Source: Candidatus Colwellbacteria bacterium CG10_big_fil_rev_8_21_14_0_10_41_28 (lineage in GTDB: Bacteria; Patescibacteriota; Minisyncoccia; UBA6257; Colwellbacteraceae). Taken from it: a DNA stretch of 64,000 nt. The DNA is taken from assembly GCA_002773755.1 (NCBI GenBank), contig PFAG01000014.1, positions 9,794-73,793 on the forward strand, written 5' to 3'. The translations under genes were made by a program, and so were the position numbers. Of the stretch, positions 17,780-27,302 are shown piece by piece. Positions within the stretch are counted from its first letter, which is position 1, and every line of letters starts with the position of its first letter. The notes below the pieces were generated by a model, which saw only the letters and a program-made list of their open reading frames with translations, had not been told where the DNA came from and ran no database searches.

Positions 17780-18342
17780 TGATGCAGGCAGTAATAGTTA
17801 GTGGTCCTCCCGGATCAGGTAAATCAACTCAAGCCAAGAGGTTGGCTGAAAAACACTCTCTGACTCATTTTGATACAGGCAGTTTTCTTCATGAAATTCC
17901 AGAGTTCGAAAAGACCATAGCGGAGGGGGATATAATCGATTCCAGAAAAATCTTACCCTTAGTAAGAGAGAAAATTTTTGAGATATCTAAAGACAATGGA
18001 ATTGTCTTAAGTGGTTCTCCGAGAACTACCCTGGAAGCTATGGGAGATAGCGAAACAGAAGGTATCATGAAAATCCTTGAGGGTATATATGGGAAAGAAA
18101 ACATTCATGTATTTAAAATAGAGATCCCAGAAGAGGTATCCATAGAAAGGAATAGTAAAAGAACCGATCACAGGGCTGACGATAAACTTGATGTTATAGT
18201 CCACAGGCTTAAAGAATATAGGGAAGACACTATGCCTATGTACGAAAAAATAGAAGAGTCTGGGTACAATCTATATAAAATAGATGGCACACCATCAAGA
18301 GAAGAAGTTTTTGATCAAATAGAGGCACAACTTAATGAGTAG
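17779..18342 (+). CDS. adk: Adenylate kinase family protein
   Basis: Interconverts AMP + ATP and 2 ADP. P-loop GPPGSGKST and the AMP-site FDTGSFLHE are clear. 187 aa, so a short form with no zinc-binding LID insertion. The usual DGFPRT loop reads SGSPRT and the LID arginine region is NSKRTDHRADD, so substrate contacts are somewhat altered; it could be an adenylate kinase-like enzyme of different preference. Position between secY and map supports adk. ATGATG start, overlapping the secY stop. Confidence 0.88.
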   Translation: MMQAVIVSGPPGSGKSTQAKRLAEKHSLTHFDTGSFLHEIPEFEKTIAEGDIIDSRKILPLVREKIFEISKDNGIVLSGSPRTTLEAMGDSETEGIMKILEGIYGKENIHVFKIEIPEEVSIERNSKRTDHRADDKLDVIVHRLKEYREDTMPMYEKIEESGYNLYKIDGTPSREEVFDQIEAQLNE

Positions 18343-19102
18343 TTCTTTTGTTAAATCGCCAGAGAAGATAGAAAAGATCAAACACTCTGGTCGTATTTTG
18401 GGCTTTGCTCTTAAGAAACTAAGAGAGCATGTTGCCCCTGGGGTTAGCCTTCTTGAGCTAGAAGATCTTGCGAGAGAAGTTATAGAAGAGCATGGTGGTA
18501 AGCCAGCCTTCCTCGGATATCAACCATACGGAGCTGAGGAACCTTTCCCTTTTGCTCTCTGTACATCAGTTAACGATGTTATTGTGCACGGTAGGCCATA
18601 TGACCTTGTTCTTAAAGATGGGGATATTGTCTCTTTAGATTTGGGAGTTAACTGGAAGGGAGGCATTAGCGACGCTGCTATATCTATTGGTGTTGGAAAA
18701 GTTTCAAAGCAAGATCAGAAGTTAATACAGGTAACCAAAGAAGCCTTGGAGGAGGGGATTAAGGTAATTAAGGCGGGAAAGACAACTGGAGATATTGGAC
18801 ATGCAATAGAGAAGAAAATTCTCTCTGGTGGTGGAAAGATTATCCATAGTCTTACTGGTCACGGTGTTGGTGATAAGGTTCATGAAGATCCACCTATATA
18901 CAACTATGGAAGTCCTGGAAGTGGAGTTACCCTAGAAGAGGGAATGGTTATAGCGATTGAGCCTATGGTCTCTTTTACCAGTGGCTATATTAAACAGTTA
19001 GAGGATGATAGCTACGCCACCATGGATGGCAGTAGATCGGCCCATTTTGAGCATACAGTACTTGTTAGGAAGAACTCTGGAGAGATATTAACTAAAGGCT
19101 AG
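18335..19102 (+). CDS. map: Methionine aminopeptidase, type I
   Basis: Removes N-terminal methionine; dinuclear metal enzyme, 255 aa. Metal ligands appear in SLDLGVNWKGGISDAA (two Asp), GHGVGDKVHEDPP (His), AIEPMVS (Glu) and HFEHTVLV (Glu). Overlaps adk by 8 nt and ends the ribosomal cluster: infA, rpmJ, rpsM, rpsK, rpsD and rpoA do not follow here. Convergent with the next gene, overlapping it by 11 nt. Confidence 0.96.
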   Translation: MSSSFVKSPEKIEKIKHSGRILGFALKKLREHVAPGVSLLELEDLAREVIEEHGGKPAFLGYQPYGAEEPFPFALCTSVNDVIVHGRPYDLVLKDGDIVSLDLGVNWKGGISDAAISIGVGKVSKQDQKLIQVTKEALEEGIKVIKAGKTTGDIGHAIEKKILSGGGKIIHSLTGHGVGDKVHEDPPIYNYGSPGSGVTLEEGMVIAIEPMVSFTSGYIKQLEDDSYATMDGSRSAHFEHTVLVRKNSGEILTKG

Positions 19103-20417
19103 GGGACATATCGAAGGTAGATAGGTTCTTGCTTGTCGCAATATATATAAGATCAGCATCACCATCATAGTGGAATGTTCTGGCATCTTCTGAAATTAAT
19201 TCTTTAGAGATTGGAGCCTCTTTGTCTATCTCCCAGAAATACAATTTATTGTCCGTTCTTACTAAAAGGTGGGCATAATCCCTATACCACTCCAGTTGAG
19301 AAAAGTTTCCCTCAAAACTTCCTATATCAATAATCTTTGTTTCATTTCGCTTCTTTCTATATATAGAAATACTAGAGTTACCTCGTATCATGGCAATTTG
19401 TTCTCCGCCTGGAGATAAATAGAAATCTACAATATCTTCAGCAATTTTTTCGAGGTTTGTCGAATATAGGTATAGTTCATTATTATCAGTCAAAAGAAAG
19501 GTTCCTGTGGCGGATAGTCTTATTTTTTTATACGAACCGAATTCACTGGTCTCTTCGGAAAATTTTAGAGTTGTTGAATTATTAGTTTTGGGGTCATAGA
19601 CCATAACAGTTCCTTCGTTATTAATATAAGTCACAAGATCATCCTCCTGAATTGAGAATTCGTTTGTGTCAGAGGTAATTAGATCTATCCCTAGATCATC
19701 TGTATCTAAGTAGTAGATAGCTCTTTCAGTTGAGAGTATCATTTCTCTCCCATCACCAATCAAAGCTGCTTTAGACAAATCAACTTCACCAGGGAGATCT
19801 AAGACAGACTCTTTGAGATTATTAAAGACTAGTGTCACGTTAAGCTGATTTTGTAGCGTAAAAGCGTTTACTAAGTAATAGTTATCCGTAGTAATACTTT
19901 TTGTTAGAGCAATTCCATTCCTTTTATTGTCAACAATTCTATGTCCAAGTACCTGTTCGTCATTAATCCACACGCCATTATTATTTTGAAAAATAATCTG
20001 CTCATCTCCAAGAATAGAAAAGTCTGAGACAACTTGATCTATAAATAGTTCCGGCGATATGTCTGGGACTAAAACCACTGAGTCAAATGTAGTTACTGTC
20101 TCTGGGAGGACAACGGGATTTTTCTTCCACTTCCTATACCCCTCTCTTGTAACCAAAAGTTCGTGAACATCTGGAACAAGGTTAGTAATCAAAGTTCCTC
20201 TCTGGAGAAGACCCGACTGATTCTTAACAGCAGCATCATTCAAGAGTATCTCTGCATCTGTCGGGATGCTTGAGATGTATATACCGCCAGTTTCATTAAA
20301 AGAGAAAGATGCAAAATCAAAATTGAATCCTCTAGAATTTTGGATTATAAGAACACTCGCCAAAAGAAAAAGGAGAGTAAATGAATAAAATATGAATCGT
20401 CTGGTCTTAATAGACAT
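19092..20417 (-). CDS. Membrane-anchored PEGA-domain protein with beta-propeller-like region
   Basis: 441 aa, not an enzyme I recognise. One N-terminal membrane segment (RRFIFYSFTLLFLLASVLII) anchors an extracellular part. Residues ~45-115 match the PEGA domain pattern (GGIYISSIPTDAEILLND ... HELLVTREGYRKW), a surface beta-sandwich. The rest alternates short beta-strand segments with NG/DN turns resembling WD40/TolB-type propeller blades. PEGA proteins of this kind are common in candidate-phyla genomes; function probably surface binding. Start ATG at 20417, 8 nt after the reverse-strand -10 TATTAT, so leaderless; it shares its promoter DNA with murA. Confidence 0.8.
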   Translation of the reverse strand: MSIKTRRFIFYSFTLLFLLASVLIIQNSRGFNFDFASFSFNETGGIYISSIPTDAEILLNDAAVKNQSGLLQRGTLITNLVPDVHELLVTREGYRKWKKNPVVLPETVTTFDSVVLVPDISPELFIDQVVSDFSILGDEQIIFQNNNGVWINDEQVLGHRIVDNKRNGIALTKSITTDNYYLVNAFTLQNQLNVTLVFNNLKESVLDLPGEVDLSKAALIGDGREMILSTERAIYYLDTDDLGIDLITSDTNEFSIQEDDLVTYINNEGTVMVYDPKTNNSTTLKFSEETSEFGSYKKIRLSATGTFLLTDNNELYLYSTNLEKIAEDIVDFYLSPGGEQIAMIRGNSSISIYRKKRNETKIIDIGSFEGNFSQLEWYRDYAHLLVRTDNKLYFWEIDKEAPISKELISEDARTFHYDGDADLIYIATSKNLSTFDMSPSL

Positions 20418-20437
20418 CAAAACATATAATAGAAGAC
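20418..20437. promoter_or_regulatory. Bidirectional -10 element for murA and PEGA gene
   Basis: Only 20 bp separate the two start codons. On the plus strand TATAAT (20425-20430) lies 7 nt before the murA GTG. On the minus strand TATTAT (20431-20426) lies 8 nt before the ATG of the PEGA gene. The two hexamers overlap almost completely, so the same AT-rich block must serve both directions, and both messages should lack leaders. Confidence 0.75.
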
Positions 20438-21703
20438 GTGAAATTCATTGTAAACGGCGGGAAACAGCTCAGCGGAGAAATTGATGTGAGGGGATCTAAG
20501 AACGCAGCTACTCCAATTCTTGCTGCAACCCTATTAACAGACAGAACTTGTGTCATAAAAAACCTTCCACTAATAGGAGATGTTTTGATAGTTATCAATA
20601 TTCTAGAGGAACTAGGTGCCGACATTGAGTGGATTGATGAAAGAAGCATCAGAATCAAGAACAATGAATTTGATCCTTTTGATCTTCCTCGTGATCTTGT
20701 CCGCAAGATTAGATCATCCATTCTTTTAATAGGTCCCATCTTAGCTAGATACGGCAAGATCAAGCTTAATACACCAGGAGGTTGCCACATTGGTGTCCGA
20801 CCGATGGATGCACATTTTGATGCCTTCAAAGATCTTGGCTTTAATGTTGATTACGATGAAAAAGAAGATCTATACACGGTTCAAAAAGGCGGAGAATCTC
20901 TGAAGAAGATAACTCTTAAGGAGTTCTCTGTTACGGCTACAGAAAACCTTTTGATGTATGGAGCAATGAACCCAGGTCTTCAGATTGAAATTGCCGCAAC
21001 TGAACCGCATGTCGTTGATCTCGGTAAGTTCATCTCTAAATTAGGGGCTGAGATAGAGGGCCTTGGAACTCATGACATAAAAGTAAACAAGGGGATTGAT
21101 GCAGGAGGAGGTGATGTGGAACATAATATAACCAGCGACTACATAGAAGCAGGGACATATATTGTTCTTGCAGCAGCCACAAAGAGTAATTTGAGAATTA
21201 AGAATGTTCCAGTAGGTGATTTGGTCATACCCCTTTTAAAGTTAAGAGAGTCTAACCTTATCTATGAAATAGATGGAAAGGATGTCATTGTAAAAGGAGC
21301 CGAATCCGAATTAGTTTCTCCTGGAAAGATAATGACTCAACCTCACCCCGGATTTCCTTCAGATCTACAGGCTCCCTTCGGAGTATTAGCGACTCAAGCT
21401 AGGGGAACCACAAAAATCTTTGACACTCTTTATGAGGGAAGATTAAAATACCTTTACGAACTTGATAAGATGGGTGCGGCTGTTGAGATACTTGGCCCAC
21501 ACAGGGCGATCATAAAAGGCCCTAAACATTTACACGGTAAGAATGTCGAAAGCCTTGATTTAAGAGCAGGAGCAACATTAATAATTGCTGCCCTTGTTGC
21601 CGAGGGAGAAAGCACTCTCCATGGTGTGGAACAGATAGATAGGGGATATGAGAAGATAGAAGAGCGTCTCAGTGCGATCGGAGCAGATATTAAAAGAATA
21701 TAA
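20438..21703 (+). CDS. murA: UDP-N-acetylglucosamine 1-carboxyvinyltransferase
   Basis: First committed step of peptidoglycan synthesis (enolpyruvyl transfer to UDP-GlcNAc), 421 aa. The catalytic cysteine (about residue 116) is in PGGCHIGVRPMDAH, so the fosfomycin target Cys is retained. RGSKNAATPILAA and LRAGATLIIAALVAEG are the other signatures. GTG start, placed by the leaderless promoter. First gene of a shape/wall operon with mreB. Confidence 0.97.
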   Translation: MKFIVNGGKQLSGEIDVRGSKNAATPILAATLLTDRTCVIKNLPLIGDVLIVINILEELGADIEWIDERSIRIKNNEFDPFDLPRDLVRKIRSSILLIGPILARYGKIKLNTPGGCHIGVRPMDAHFDAFKDLGFNVDYDEKEDLYTVQKGGESLKKITLKEFSVTATENLLMYGAMNPGLQIEIAATEPHVVDLGKFISKLGAEIEGLGTHDIKVNKGIDAGGGDVEHNITSDYIEAGTYIVLAAATKSNLRIKNVPVGDLVIPLLKLRESNLIYEIDGKDVIVKGAESELVSPGKIMTQPHPGFPSDLQAPFGVLATQARGTTKIFDTLYEGRLKYLYELDKMGAAVEILGPHRAIIKGPKHLHGKNVESLDLRAGATLIIAALVAEGESTLHGVEQIDRGYEKIEERLSAIGADIKRI

Positions 21704-21707
21704 ATAG

Positions 21708-22718
21708 ATGTTAACTAGAAAAATAGGAATTGATTTAGGAACAACTAACACTGTTGTTTTTGTTCCCGGAAGGGGATTTATCATAAACGAACCAACAATC
21801 GTTGCTTTAAACGAACAAGACAATAGCGTTCTGGCTGTTGGAAGAGAGGCAAAAGACATGGTGGGTAAGACTCCTGGAGATATAAGGGCCTACAGACCTC
21901 TTAAAGATGGTGTTGTTGCAGACTACTACATAACAAGAGCTATGCTTAAATACTTTATAAGCAAGGCGGTTGGTAGCTTTAATCTAATTAGACCAGATGT
22001 GGTTATATCAGTCCCAGCAGGGATAACTGCAACTGAAAGAAGGGCAGTTAAAAACGCTGCAGTAGAGGCTGGGGCAAAGAATGCCCACCTAGTTAAAGAG
22101 CCTCTTCTTGCTGCACTAGGAGCTGGAATAACTATTAATTCATCTTCAGGCAACATGATTGTTAATATCGGCGGAGGGACAGCTGAGGTTGCTGTTATCT
22201 CTCTCGGAGGAATTGTTACCTTCTCAAGTTTAAGAGTTGCTGGTAATAAATTTGATACATCTATAATGGAGTATGTTAAGAAAAACTATTCCGTATCTAT
22301 CGGAGAACAGACTGCAGAGGCAGCCAAGATTGCTATTGGAACAGCTGTACCAACTAAATCAAAACTAGAATTTCGAATCAGAGGAAGAGATTTGGTTACT
22401 GGTCTACCAAAAGACCTTAACATAACATCAAATGAAATTGCAGAGGCCATTAATCCACTTCTAATGGATATAGCATCATCAGTTCAGGGAGTATTTAACG
22501 AAACTCCACCCGAGCTTGTTGCAGATGTTATGGAAAAAGGAATCATTCTCTCTGGAGGAAGTTCTGGGTTAAGGAACATAGACGAGTTCTTTAAGAGACT
22601 GTTAGGGGTTCCGGCGTACGTTGCCGAAGATGCGATTCTTTGTGTAGCAAAAGGAACAGGACTGATCTTAGACCACCTAGATGTATACAAAAAAACACTT
22701 CTAAGCAAGAACCGATAA
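21708..22718 (+). CDS. mreB: Rod-shape protein MreB, first paralogue
   Basis: Actin-like filament protein that positions wall synthesis, 336 aa. Phosphate-binding IGIDLGTTNTVVF, the second phosphate loop NIGGGTAEVAVIS and adenosine motif LSGGSSGLRN are present. Four nt after murA. A second paralogue lies at 26256, adjacent to mreC. Confidence 0.95.
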   Translation: MLTRKIGIDLGTTNTVVFVPGRGFIINEPTIVALNEQDNSVLAVGREAKDMVGKTPGDIRAYRPLKDGVVADYYITRAMLKYFISKAVGSFNLIRPDVVISVPAGITATERRAVKNAAVEAGAKNAHLVKEPLLAALGAGITINSSSGNMIVNIGGGTAEVAVISLGGIVTFSSLRVAGNKFDTSIMEYVKKNYSVSIGEQTAEAAKIAIGTAVPTKSKLEFRIRGRDLVTGLPKDLNITSNEIAEAINPLLMDIASSVQGVFNETPPELVADVMEKGIILSGGSSGLRNIDEFFKRLLGVPAYVAEDAILCVAKGTGLILDHLDVYKKTLLSKNR

Positions 22719-22719
22719 A

Positions 22720-23547
22720 GTGATTCTAGGTCATTCCGAAAAGATTAAGATATTCAAAGACCTTGCTGACAAGGATGGCCTTTCACACGCATATCTTTTC
22801 TATGGCCCAGAACAGGTTGGGAAAAATCATTTTGCCAAAGCTCTCTCAGCATATCTGGAACATGGTGAATTCGAAGAATCCAAAAGGCTTCTTTCAGAAA
22901 CCTTGACTGTTCTTCCGGGAGAGGATAAGGATAGTATTGGTATAGATGAGGTTCGTGTGGCTAAAACTTTTTTGTATCGTAAGCCTGTTAACTCAGAAAA
23001 AAGATTAGTTATTATAGATAACTCTGATTTATTAACCTCGCAAGCTCAAAATGCTATTTTGAAGATTACCGAAGAACCTCCAAAAACAGGAATCATAATC
23101 CTGATTACAAAAAACCCCGATACACTGTTACCAACTTTGAGATCAAGAGTTCAGCAAGTATATTTTTCTCGCCTCAAATCAGATGATCTTAAAAACTTTC
23201 TTAAAAAAGAGAGGGGTCTAGCTGATGATGAAATCGAAAGAATTGTTAAGCTCTCTTTTGGTAGGCCAGGGAGAATGTTTGATTTGATTGACACAGATAA
23301 GTATAAGGATCTTCTGAAGATCTTTAATAATCTTAAAAAAGATTCTAAAGTTAAGAGGAGCACTATCGAAGAGATTTCAAAAGAGGGGGACTATAGAGAA
23401 TTATTAGACTATCTAATAGCAGTTCTTTCCGAGAAGCCTTTAGAAAACTATAAACTGTTGGCTAAGATAATGGATGCCAAACAAAAGATGGGTGATTATT
23501 CCACAAACAAGAGACTTCAGTTAGAATCAGCATTATGGAACATCTAG
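22720..23547 (+). CDS. holB: DNA polymerase III delta-prime-like clamp loader subunit
   Basis: AAA+ ATPase-like subunit of the clamp loader, 275 aa. HAYLFYGPEQVGKNHFAKAL is a P-loop region in which the usual GKT/S is GKN, so ATP hydrolysis is doubtful, as expected for a delta-prime stator. LKITEEPPKTGIIILIT and LLPTLRSRVQ (SRC-like) are family signatures. No zinc-finger cysteines are visible. GTG start; overlaps frr by 13 nt. Confidence 0.88.
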   Translation: MILGHSEKIKIFKDLADKDGLSHAYLFYGPEQVGKNHFAKALSAYLEHGEFEESKRLLSETLTVLPGEDKDSIGIDEVRVAKTFLYRKPVNSEKRLVIIDNSDLLTSQAQNAILKITEEPPKTGIIILITKNPDTLLPTLRSRVQQVYFSRLKSDDLKNFLKKERGLADDEIERIVKLSFGRPGRMFDLIDTDKYKDLLKIFNNLKKDSKVKRSTIEEISKEGDYRELLDYLIAVLSEKPLENYKLLAKIMDAKQKMGDYSTNKRLQLESALWNI

Positions 23548-24068
23548 AAAAAGCTAAAGAACAATTTAAATCAGTTATAGAATCTCTTAAGGCAGAGTTT
23601 ACAAACATAAGAACTAATAGACCTAATCCTAAGATGATCGAGGATATAGAGGTTGAATATATGGAGCGGCCCACCCCCATCAAGCACATTGGCTCAATTG
23701 GTGTTGAGCCACCACGAAGTCTTCTAGTTAATGTTTGGGATGAGAGTGCCGCAAAGGGAGTTGCCAGTGGTATAGAAAAAGCTAGTCTGGGGTTTGGAGT
23801 GTCTGTCCAGGGGAAAACCATCAGGGTGAATCTTCCAGAGCTAACTCAAGAGAGAAAAGATGAATTAATGAAGATTGTTAAAAAGACTGCCGAAGAATTC
23901 AAGATAAGAATGAGAACCCAAAGAGAAGACATTAGGAAGGCTATTAAAGAAATCAAAGACGAAGATGATCGCTTTAAGGCAGAGGCAAAACTTCAAGACA
24001 TCGTAGACGGGTTTAATAAAGAAGTTGATCAGCTTGTTGATTCTAAGGAAAAGGAAATAATGGAATAG
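23535..24068 (+). CDS. frr: Ribosome recycling factor
   Basis: Splits post-termination ribosomes with EF-G, 177 aa. Conserved LKAEFTNIRTNRPNP, IRVNLPELTQERKDEL and RTQREDIRKAIKEIK confirm it. Starts within holB; the stop abuts the rseP start. Confidence 0.97.
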   Translation: MEHLEKAKEQFKSVIESLKAEFTNIRTNRPNPKMIEDIEVEYMERPTPIKHIGSIGVEPPRSLLVNVWDESAAKGVASGIEKASLGFGVSVQGKTIRVNLPELTQERKDELMKIVKKTAEEFKIRMRTQREDIRKAIKEIKDEDDRFKAEAKLQDIVDGFNKEVDQLVDSKEKEIME

Positions 24069-25064
24069 ATGATAACCCTAATAACAATTCTTTTAATTGT
24101 CATTTTAGTATTTGGCCATGAATTTGGTCATTTTATTGCAGCTAAAATATCTGGGATAAGAGTTGATGAGTTTGGAATAGGTTTTCCTCCAAAAATATTC
24201 TCAAAAAAATGGGGAGAGACTGAATATAGTATTAACGCAATACCTTTTGGTGGCTTCGTTAGGATTCATGGAGAGAATTCAACTGATGTAGACGAGGATC
24301 ACTCGAGAAGTTTTTCTATTCAACCATTCTACAAAAAAGCTTTTGTCATAATCTCGGGAGTGGCTATGAATTTCCTATTGGCTTGGGTCGCCTTCTCAAT
24401 TTTCTTTAGTGTTGGGATATCAAATACTCTAATCATCCAAGATGTTGTCTCTGGTAGTCCTGCTGATGTTGCTGGTTTCGAGCCAGGGGAAAGAATTCAA
24501 GGATTCACGGATGGAGATGAATTCATCGCGTACATAGATTCCAACCTAGGCAAAGAAATCCTGCTTAACGAAAGGACAGTAACACCAAGAGAGAACCCTC
24601 CAGAAGATGAGGGAGCTCTGGGAATAGTTTTTGCTCCAATTGAAGTGGAGGCCATTGGCCCACTCCAGAGTATTGGGGAAGGCTTTAAGATGACTATTGA
24701 GTTAACATGGCTCATAATCCTAGCCTTTGGATCTTTAATAGCGTCCATCTTTACAGGAAATACTGAAATAGTTGGGCAAGTTGCGGGTCCGATTGGCGTA
24801 TTCAACTTAGTTAGAGAGGGCTCTGCTCTTGGATTAGGACCACTTATGCAGATAATGGGGTTAATCTCTCTTCATCTAGCTGTGCTTAACCTAGTTCCTT
24901 TTCCGGCCCTTGATGGTGGAAGGCTTCTTTTTATAGCCATAAGGGACTTCTCTAAAGGAAAAATCCTTACTGAAAAGACTGAGGCTATCGTTAACACCAT
25001 TGGATTTGGTATATTAATTTTACTTATGGTTCTGGTGACTATTAGAGATATAATAAATTTGTAA
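24069..25064 (+). CDS. rseP: RseP-type intramembrane metalloprotease
   Basis: Site-2 protease with PDZ domain, 331 aa. HEFGH at residues 17-21 binds zinc; NLVPFPALDGG is the second metal motif. The PDZ segment is recognisable from GSPADVAGFEPGERIQGF but is compact (one PDZ, as opposed to two in E. coli). Four membrane helices expected. In Gram-positives it cleaves anti-sigma factors or signal-peptide remnants; the target here is unknown. The ATG directly follows the frr stop, and its TAATGA end overlaps proS. Confidence 0.94.
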   Translation: MITLITILLIVILVFGHEFGHFIAAKISGIRVDEFGIGFPPKIFSKKWGETEYSINAIPFGGFVRIHGENSTDVDEDHSRSFSIQPFYKKAFVIISGVAMNFLLAWVAFSIFFSVGISNTLIIQDVVSGSPADVAGFEPGERIQGFTDGDEFIAYIDSNLGKEILLNERTVTPRENPPEDEGALGIVFAPIEVEAIGPLQSIGEGFKMTIELTWLIILAFGSLIASIFTGNTEIVGQVAGPIGVFNLVREGSALGLGPLMQIMGLISLHLAVLNLVPFPALDGGRLLFIAIRDFSKGKILTEKTEAIVNTIGFGILILLMVLVTIRDIINL

Positions 25065-26281
25065 TGAAACAGTCTCATTTATACACAAAGACAAGAAAAA
25101 CTCTTCCAAGTGGAGAGGTTGCTAAAAATGCACAACTTTTAATCAAAGCAGGATATATTCACAAAGAACTCGCTGGAGTGTATGCATTCTTACCACTTGG
25201 CATAAGGGTCATGAATAAAATAGAGGACCTTATTCGCAGCCATATGGATAAGATAGGAGGCCAAGAGATACTGCTCTCATCACTTCAAGATCCAGAGCTT
25301 TGGAAAAAGAATAATCGTTGGGATGATGATGATGTTGATATCTGGTTTAAGGATAGAGATGAAAGAATTGGTTTTGCCTGGTCCCATGAAGAACCAATGA
25401 TATCGATGATCGAGCACCATGTCTCTTCATACAAAGACCTTCCTGTATATGTGTATCAATTCCAGAACAAATTTAGGAATGAGCCAAGGGCCAAAAGTGG
25501 ACTTCTAAGAGGAAGAGAATTCATTATGAAAGACCTATACTCCTTCACTAAGAATCAGGATGAATTAGATGAATTCTACAGAAAGATCACAGATGCTTAT
25601 AAAGAGATTTTTAATGTTGCTGGGATAGGGGATCAAACCTACTACACTTTTGCTAGCGGTGGAGCCTTTACAGAGTTTAGTCATGAGTTCCAAACCCTAA
25701 GTGATGCTGGTGAAGATACTATATATATCGATAGGGATAAGAAAATTGCCATTAACGAAGAGGTGTACTCAAAAGAAATAGTGAAAGAGCTTGGACTAGA
25801 TGAGAAAAAACTGGAGAAAGTTAAATCAATTGAGACGGGAAATATCTTCAAATTTGGAACTGGATATTCAGAGAAGCTTAACCTCAAATACAAAGATGCA
25901 GATGGAAAGGATCAGTTTGTATATCTTGGTAGCTATGGAATCGGTCTCAGCAGATTAATGGCAACTGTGGTTGAGGTTCTTTCAGATGATGGTGGCATCG
26001 TTTGGCCAGAGAGCATCAGCCCATTCCAAGTTCACCTAATCGAACTTACGGAAGGCTTAGGAGAGGATCTATACCAAAAATTACTGGATAATAATATTGA
26101 AGTTCTCTATGATGATCGACAGATTGGAGCTGGGGAGAAATTTAATGATGCCGATTTGATTGGAATTCCATGGAGGTTAGTTGTTAGCGAAAAAACAGAT
26201 GGCAAAGTTGAGATCAAAAACAGGTCAGAGAAATCAGCTCAATTAATTACTAAAGATGAAGCTATTAAAAAATTTATATAA
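25064..26281 (+). CDS. proS: Prolyl-tRNA synthetase without editing domain
   Basis: Class II synthetase charging tRNA(Pro), 405 aa. LPLGIRVMNKIEDLIR, FRNEPRAKSGLLRGREF (motif 2) and YGIGLSRLM (motif 3) are clear, and the C-terminal anticodon domain starts near SPFQVHLIEL. E. coli-type ProRS has about 570 aa; the roughly 180-residue INS editing domain between motifs 2 and 3 is absent, reduced to a short linker. Editing of Ala-tRNA(Pro), if any, would need a separate protein. Overlaps mreB2 by 26 nt. Confidence 0.95.
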   Translation: MKQSHLYTKTRKTLPSGEVAKNAQLLIKAGYIHKELAGVYAFLPLGIRVMNKIEDLIRSHMDKIGGQEILLSSLQDPELWKKNNRWDDDDVDIWFKDRDERIGFAWSHEEPMISMIEHHVSSYKDLPVYVYQFQNKFRNEPRAKSGLLRGREFIMKDLYSFTKNQDELDEFYRKITDAYKEIFNVAGIGDQTYYTFASGGAFTEFSHEFQTLSDAGEDTIYIDRDKKIAINEEVYSKEIVKELGLDEKKLEKVKSIETGNIFKFGTGYSEKLNLKYKDADGKDQFVYLGSYGIGLSRLMATVVEVLSDDGGIVWPESISPFQVHLIELTEGLGEDLYQKLLDNNIEVLYDDRQIGAGEKFNDADLIGIPWRLVVSEKTDGKVEIKNRSEKSAQLITKDEAIKKFI

Positions 26282-27302
26282 AAGTGTTGGAATAGATTTA
26301 GGGACAACTAATTTTCTTGTATATCTCAAAAATAGAGGAATTGTAGTAGACGAGCCTACTCTAGTAGCCATCAACAATAGAACCAACCAAGTATTAGCCA
26401 TAGGAGAAGAGGCAAAGAAGATGCTCGACAGGACTCCTGCTCATGTAAGACTTGTAAAACCACTTAGTGGGGGAGTTATTTCAGACTTTGAAGTTACAGA
26501 AGAAATCATAAAATATTTCCTAAGAAAGATTAGTGAAAAAAGTCTTTTCTCAAGATTCCATGTTGCTGCTGTTAGTATTCCAACCAACCTAACAGAGGTA
26601 GAAAGAAAATCGGTTGAAGATGCAGTTCTTTCGGCTGGAGCTACCAAAGTCCTTTTGGTTGAAGAGCCAATAGCTAGCGCAGTTGGAACTAGGCTACCGA
26701 TTGAGGAAGCAACGGCTAACATGATTGTCGATATTGGAGGGGGAACTACCGAGATATCAATCATATCTGTTGGAGGAGCGGTTGTTTCGAAGAGTATTAA
26801 AATCGCTGGAAACAAATTCAACGAAGATATAATTCGATTCATTAAGAATGAGTACAAATTATTGATAGGGGAGCCAACTGCAGAGAATCTTAAAATTAAT
26901 GTTGGTTCAGCTATCCCAATAGAAGATAAGCTTGAGATGAAAGTCCGTGGAAGAGATATGTCGACCGGCCTGCCCAAAGAGATAACCGTTAGAGACATCC
27001 AGATAAGATCTGCTATGCAAAAATCGATTAAGAGTATAGGAGAAACTGTAAAAAATATCTTAGAAGAGTCTCCTCCTGAACTAGTGGGAGATGTCTTGGA
27101 AAGAGGGATCTTTCTCTCTGGTGGAGGGGCACTATTAAGAGGGATGGATAAATTTCTAGAAAAGGAAACTCAAGTTGATGTAACAGTTGTAGATGATCCA
27201 TTAACTTGTGTCGTGAGGGGACTGGGGATAATCATCGAAGACATTCCTCGATACGAAACAATTCTTTCAAACCAAGAAAAGCCAAAACCAATTAATCTAT
27301 GA
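26256..27302 (+). CDS. mreB: MreB-like actin, second paralogue
   Basis: 348 aa actin homologue with SVGIDLGTTNFLVYL, DIGGGTTEISIIS and LSGGGALLRGMD. It differs from the first paralogue throughout and sits directly before mreC, mreD and PBP2, the usual mreBCD-mrdA order; thus this copy is the likely elongasome MreB, and the murA-linked copy is an extra. Starts inside proS and overlaps mreC by 4 nt. Confidence 0.94.
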   Translation: MKLLKNLYKSVGIDLGTTNFLVYLKNRGIVVDEPTLVAINNRTNQVLAIGEEAKKMLDRTPAHVRLVKPLSGGVISDFEVTEEIIKYFLRKISEKSLFSRFHVAAVSIPTNLTEVERKSVEDAVLSAGATKVLLVEEPIASAVGTRLPIEEATANMIVDIGGGTTEISIISVGGAVVSKSIKIAGNKFNEDIIRFIKNEYKLLIGEPTAENLKINVGSAIPIEDKLEMKVRGRDMSTGLPKEITVRDIQIRSAMQKSIKSIGETVKNILEESPPELVGDVLERGIFLSGGGALLRGMDKFLEKETQVDVTVVDDPLTCVVRGLGIIIEDIPRYETILSNQEKPKPINL

